The translations under genes were made by a program, and so were the position numbers. Of a stretch of 64,000 nucleotides of DNA, positions 59,701-64,000 are shown piece after piece. The notes beneath the pieces were generated by a model. The model was given only the letters and a program-made list of their open reading frames with translations, searched no databases and was not told the origin of the DNA. Origin of the DNA: Lomentospora prolificans. Its lineage: Eukaryota > Ascomycota > Sordariomycetes > Microascales > Microascaceae. Numbering within the stretch: the first letter of the stretch is position 1; each line of letters begins with the position of its first letter. Where the stretch lies: contig JARFXM010000011.1 of NCBI GenBank assembly GCA_029532625.1, forward strand, positions 4,353,501 to 4,417,500, read 5' to 3'.

Positions 59701-60743
59701 CATTTAGCTGAATCACATGAAATATACTATTTATATATAAAAGGGTAGAGTTTCCTGCAATATCTGCTGAAACATTCGTATACTTGAAGACTGTTTCGAC
59801 ACACTCTCTATAGTAAGGATCCTTATTGGCGCACTTGCCGTATGTCTCAGTCCTGTTGTACTGGAATGTCTTGTGACTGATCTGAAGTGAAGGGCTGATA
59901 GAGTTGTCTGCCTAGCCAAAGTCGGAACTGCATCGGCAACAATGCTCAAAGATATTGACCCATCCATTCGGAGCGAGTTTGGACATTTCGAAGCGGGGAT
60001 CGTTTGCAGACTGTTGGAGATGATGATAAAGCTTGTTAGCAATGCCTCGAAGTAGGCTGATAGTTGGTGATAGAGAAGAGATGGAAAGAAATAGAGAGGG
60101 GGCATCATTAACAAGGACACAAGCCTGCCACAAGCGAAGGTGAAGCGAGCAGAGGCAAGTTTGGCTGTACGACGCCGGTTTATGTAATGCGTCATGGGAT
60201 GTCGCTGCTGAAATGCCCGGGGCCGTTTTATGATTCCCCAGATTTTTGTCACGTGTCGCGGGCTCTGTATGACACTGCCAGCCAGCGACTCCGCACTTAC
60301 CCCTTAGAAAAAGTACATGGGGCTACATTGTACATTCCTTGACTGCCCTCTTTTCCACTTGGCGTCAGCCGGGGACAAGATCTGGGCCGCCCTCAATACA
60401 TCATCTAATATTAATACGTTCACTCGCTACGAGCACGCCGCGCACCGGCCCGCGGCAACAAAAGCGTGTCCGTCTAGTCAAACCCAAGTATTCTGACACA
60501 ACTAAGGCCAATGCTACCGATATATTCAAGCTTGCGGCGGTGCTCATCTAGCGGACCTACCTCTTTTATCCGGTCCCGATACTACATTGCGAATACAGCA
60601 GCCCGGACAGCTGTTCTTCGTGCATCATCAACGACACTGCCAACACTGCCAACAACGCCCCCGTATCCCTAGGATTCTTCGTCTTTGTTTCCCTAGCCGC
60701 AACCCCTTTGAAACTCAGGCTCCTCGGAGCCATCCCTTAGCGC
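59701..60743. other. intergenic, SAM37 upstream region
   Basis: AT-richer sequence up to about 60300, then the SAM37 promoter and leader. One frame is open from 60339 to 60740 with a single TAG (60549-60551) and no ATG at its left end. Its start resembles a mitochondrial presequence but it cannot be called a gene. Confidence 0.4.
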
Positions 60744-62155
60744 ATGGCGTTATTCGAGCTTCATGTATGGGGCAAGGCCTTCGGCCTCGAGTCTATCGAC
60801 GCGGAGTGTCTCGCCGCCATCAAATTCTGCTCCCAGGCTTTCCGTGGAAGGAGTCATGAGTGGAGCCTAGTTGAAAGCAACGATCCTTCCGTATGCCCAA
60901 GTCGTATGTTTACCCCCCCCCCCCTCCTTCTCTTCGCTTAGCACTTGTCCAATCCGTCACCGTCCGGCTGAGGCTTAGTCCTACCGATCTGCCATATGCT
61001 AACCCTGTCCGTGCTGTAGATCGCCTTCCCGCCCTGCTTCATGACGGCATTTGGGTCAGCGGCTACCGATACATCGCAGCGCATATCGGCCGCCACCTCC
61101 AGCTTCCCGACACTCTGACCCCGTCCCAGCGTGCCGATGCCCTTTCCTACGAGACATACCTCACCTCGCGTATCTCAACCCTTGTCGATCTGTCGCTCTA
61201 TGCCTCATCCACAAACTGGTCCACCGTTACGCGCCCTGCGTACAGCTCTATCCTTCATTTCCCTCTTACATGGACCGTGCCGCTAGCCCTCCGTGCCGAG
61301 GCTCTCCAACGCGTCGAGCGGTTCGGATTCGGCGAGCTTGAAGCTGACGGTCGGGATGTGGATGAAGATGAGGTGGAGGAACAATCGCCAGCCTTCAGGT
61401 GGAAGGGACTTACAAGGAGGAAAAAGACCGTCGTGGAGGCCATGACAGCGGAGCAGATGATTGGTATCAGGTTATATTCCTTTGCCAAGGACTCGCTCGA
61501 GACGATACGGGACGGGGTCGTCGACGGTACCGTCGCCCTCGGTGACGATAGTAACTACTCTGCGACGGCATGGTTACTCTACGCCCACCTCGCCCTCATG
61601 CTTGAGCCCGAGGTACCCCAACGCTGGTTACCCACCCTCCTTCGCACCGACTTCCCCCAGCTCATCGACCTCTACGATAAACTCCACACATTCACACCCG
61701 GCAACGACGAAATAACGTCAACACCTTACAAGCACACCACCCTCGCCACAACCACCCGCTTCTTCCACCACGTAATCCAATCTATCCCCACCATCGGCCA
61801 CGTCTACACTGTCGAATGGCGCCGCCGCACCTCCGAAAACATTAGGGGCCTCGATGCCCGCTCCTCCTTCCTCCTCTCCGCCGTGCTTTTCTCTGCCCCT
61901 TCCCTCGTCTACCTGTACCGCCTGACGAACGGGCTCAATCCCGTCGCCAAGATCAAGGCGCGCCCGCACGTATGGTACGTCGAGAGAAAGGGCCGTGGGC
62001 TCGGGAGGTTCGGCGAGATCGGTGCGATGCTGGACTTTACGATGAGCGCCGTGGGTGGCGTAGCGGATGCGAGGGGCGATGAGGGTTGGGGATATGGGCC
62101 TTCGGCATATTCGGTTGAGGCGGGGAATAATCTTGAACTCGAAGCAAGGCCGTAG
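60744..62155 (+). CDS. SAM37: SAM37/TOM37 (metaxin-like) subunit of the mitochondrial sorting and assembly machinery
   Basis: Two exons, 60744-60903 and 61020-62155, encode 431 aa. Sam37 sits on the mitochondrial outer membrane and helps Sam50 release folded beta-barrel proteins. The N-terminus MALFELHVWGKAFGLESIDAEC is the typical thioredoxin-like start of metaxins. The splice joins SVCPSH to RLPALLHDGIWVSGYRYIAAHI, the expected GST-like continuation. The donor GTATGT at 60904 was chosen because it alone gives the correct phase; an upstream GTATGC (60891) does not. A hydrophobic segment near residues 335-357 (FLLSAVLFSAPSLVYLY) may anchor the protein. The 116-nt intron carries 12 C just after the donor. 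It converges with the UPF0183 gene. Confidence 0.9.
60913..60924 (+). repeat. SAM37: poly(C) tract, 12 nt, in SAM37 intron
   Basis: 12 C starting nine bases after the 5' splice site, followed by a CT-rich stretch. The branch site GCTAAC lies near the 3' end of the intron. Confidence 0.85.
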
Positions 62156-62473
62156 GGAGCCGTGAGAAAAGCACGAATGGTACTTAATTTGTAAGAGAGT
62201 GTAAAGATAGAAAAATGTATGATGAGTGGTGGACGGCTCTCGGCTAGGAAACAATGGAAGCATCCATCATACTGCAATCAAGGATATAAAGCCTAGTGTT
62301 GAAATAAACGCTACTTCTATGTGGAATTGAGGTAATAAAAACACCACCTTTGAATGGTTTCATGCAGGCCCATCAACGAGCAAAGGAAATTTGAAATTAT
62401 TCGCCCAGAACAGTGATCAGTAACCCCAGACACCGCCAAACAACAGAAGGTAAGAGTCTTACAATGCACAGCC
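62156..62473. other. convergent intergenic region, SAM37 / UPF0183 3' ends
   Basis: 318 bases of 3'-flanking sequence with an AATAAA at 62333-62338 (+ strand). No coding region is seen. Confidence 0.45.
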
Positions 62474-64000
62474 TCAAAAAACAGTAACAGTATTTACATA
62501 CCCATTACGCAACACCTCAAATACTAGACCAGGGAAACCGTAGAGTGTCGTCGTCGAGTCTTCGCTACCGTCAGCACCCTTGGGCAGGTTAGCCGCCGCC
62601 GTAGCACTGCTGTCCTCCCAACCGCCTAGCAACTCGCAGCTGCTACCAGGGCTGTCTCCCCAGCCTCGGTTCAACACCATTCCTCGTTGGCGTCCTTCGC
62701 CCTCACCCGGAGGGTAGAGAGACTTCCAGTGTTCATTGAGACTCTCTTCGATCTGGGAGAACTTTGTCTCCGAGTTGGGCGGGTGTTTCTTACTCGTCGG
62801 GTCTTCTAGGTAGGCGATATCCCAGCAGCAGCGACGGTGGCGGTTGAACTCATACGAGCCAGGGATGTTGCCGTGCAAAACGAGTTTCGTAGCAACGAGC
62901 CTGTCGGGGGATGTACTCGCGAAGCGCCTCTCCGGGATAGTTCCGTCGCTGTTGTAGCCTGGAGGGCACCTCGATGGATGTGTAGGTGTAGAAACAAGGA
63001 TATCGAAACCAAGATAGAAGTAGTTATAAAAACATTCGCCTGATACATGACCAACAGCCTCTTCCTCGACTGCGTCTTCGTCATTTGTATCCTCAGATCC
63101 GGTCATTAGTGATGATTGGTCCGTGTCAGTGAGGTCGTCAGTTCGGCCGGCTTCGCCTCCATCAGCTCCGCCGCCTGGATTTCGAAGGTTGTGGATCGTC
63201 ATCCTCTTGTCATTTTTTCGATAAATTGCATTCGGGGGCCCGAGCTCTATCACAAGCTCCTGCGGTGTAGTTTCGCCAAGGTGAATCCAGATGGAAGAGT
63301 TGGTCCACTTACGGAACAGCTGAAGTTTCCCACCACCGTGGATCCTCACCAACGATATCTCATCAGCCGGGACGTCTTTGTTTCGTGGAATTGCCGGGTT
63401 CGATTTGATGCTCGGTAGCACGGCGGTCCAGAGAGTTGCCCGAGCCTCCGCCCACGATGGACCATCGAAAACCGCCATCGATGTTGCGGTTTGGTTAGGG
63501 ACAGCTGATAAGAGAGAGACAACATCCTTATCAGGAGAATATATCGAGGCCGGAAGCTTGAATGTGAATGCTACGCCGGGATATGATAGAACATAAACGC
63601 CAACATCTGACTCGTTGTCTCCGTTTGGAGGGATATATTCGCCCGCATATGTCGGTCCAAGGAGCTTGTGGTATATGTGCTTAAACGACGGCCCACCAGA
63701 TCCCGTCGTCTCGCCTGCGGCAGGCGCAACTGATACTGGCCGGACAAGATCCCGGTCGTTGAATGTGATATGGTTACGGGTGAAATCGAGGACTTCGATG
63801 AGTCGTAATCGTTGTTGAGCACCATCAAAGCGAAGACGGATACCGTTAGCTGGAAGATTGACGGTTACAGGTTCTTGGACGGGGCTTTCTCGAGAATACA
63901 TCAGTTCAAGCTGCGGGAATCGCGTGGGCTCGGCCTTGAGGCGTGTGAGTACGTCGTGGAGAGAAGCTCCAAGGGCTATACGGTGATTAGCGGACAGGAA
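62474..64000 (-). CDS. UPF0183/PHAF1-family protein (5' partial)
   Basis: One open frame on the minus strand runs from the right edge to a TGA at 62474, giving 508 visible residues; the start lies outside the window. Family hallmarks are LGASLHDVLTRLKAEPTRFPQLEL near the edge, GIRLRFDGAQQRLRLIEVLDF, GPTYAGEYIPP, GVYVLSYPGVAFTFKLP and the end LYGFPGLVFEVLRNGYVNTVTVF. The human member PHAF1 (C16orf70) works with BCAS3 at the autophagic phagophore membrane; the fungal function has to be inferred. An acidic Ser/Thr-rich insertion (around TDDLTDTDQSSLMTGSEDTND) interrupts the conserved part. An ATG at 63901 exists but the upstream residues are clearly conserved, so it is internal. Confidence 0.9.
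   Translation of the reverse strand, partial: FLSANHRIALGASLHDVLTRLKAEPTRFPQLELMYSRESPVQEPVTVNLPANGIRLRFDGAQQRLRLIEVLDFTRNHITFNDRDLVRPVSVAPAAGETTGSGGPSFKHIYHKLLGPTYAGEYIPPNGDNESDVGVYVLSYPGVAFTFKLPASIYSPDKDVVSLLSAVPNQTATSMAVFDGPSWAEARATLWTAVLPSIKSNPAIPRNKDVPADEISLVRIHGGGKLQLFRKWTNSSIWIHLGETTPQELVIELGPPNAIYRKNDKRMTIHNLRNPGGGADGGEAGRTDDLTDTDQSSLMTGSEDTNDEDAVEEEAVGHVSGECFYNYFYLGFDILVSTPTHPSRCPPGYNSDGTIPERRFASTSPDRLVATKLVLHGNIPGSYEFNRHRRCCWDIAYLEDPTSKKHPPNSETKFSQIEESLNEHWKSLYPPGEGEGRQRGMVLNRGWGDSPGSSCELLGGWEDSSATAAANLPKGADGSEDSTTTLYGFPGLVFEVLRNGYVNTVTVF

Noticed and set aside
60891..60903. Alternative SAM37 donor GTATGC at 60891
   Set aside because: Using it puts exon 2 out of frame; the GTATGT at 60904 gives the conserved continuation.
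1..64000. CRISPR arrays, operons, bacterial-type signals and biosynthetic gene clusters
   Set aside because: None seen; the spliced eukaryotic genes rule out prokaryotic organisation, and no polyketide, peptide or terpene synthase is present.

Overview
The window reads as nuclear DNA of a filamentous ascomycete (Pezizomycotina, most likely Sordariomycetes). The evidence is the many short spliceosomal introns (mostly 54-140 nt, GT..AG, with CTAAC/CTGAC-type branch sites), CT-rich leaders before start codons, the particular orthologues present (KIN4, RCK2/srk1, SAM37, mitochondrial ISM1, a GH115 glucuronidase), and a non-LTR retrotransposon relic with C-to-T-type damage that resembles RIP. Species cannot be fixed from sequence alone.

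Left part (1-17 kb), fairly gene-dense: a KIN4-type kinase running in from the left edge (+); a vacuolar-type Ca2+/H+ antiporter with seven exons, one of them a 3-nt microexon (+); a Pro/Gln-rich SPRY-domain protein (+); mitochondrial D-lactate dehydrogenase DLD1 (+); and a convergent RCK2/srk1 stress kinase (-). An almost empty 6-kb stretch follows.

Middle part (23-41 kb): a fungal homologue of the BuGZ/ZNF207 zinc-finger spindle factor (+); a secreted GH115 alpha-glucuronidase with a possible GPI-anchor tail (+); a convergent single-exon 1229-aa protein of unknown function with a C-terminal membrane segment (-); mitochondrial isoleucyl-tRNA synthetase ISM1 (-); and, divergently from it across a 273-bp shared promoter, a conserved-looking nuclear protein I cannot name (+).

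Right part (41-64 kb): about 19.8 kb without a convincing gene. It holds an exon-like stretch near 44 kb, a short Pro-rich ORF at 54.1 kb in a transcript-like setting, and a decayed Tad1-like LINE at 58.2-58.9 kb with a coiled-coil ORF relic beside it. Then come SAM37 (+) and a convergent UPF0183/PHAF1-family gene (-) that runs off the right edge.

The genes do not form a pathway cluster. They are housekeeping or signalling genes, several of them mitochondrial (DLD1, ISM1, SAM37), plus one plant-cell-wall enzyme. I found no convincing undescribed multi-gene system. The most notable signals are the 3-nt microexon, expanded homopyrimidine tracts just after 5' splice sites in three unrelated genes, and the large gene desert. 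All gene models are hand-spliced from sequence and have not been checked against RNA.
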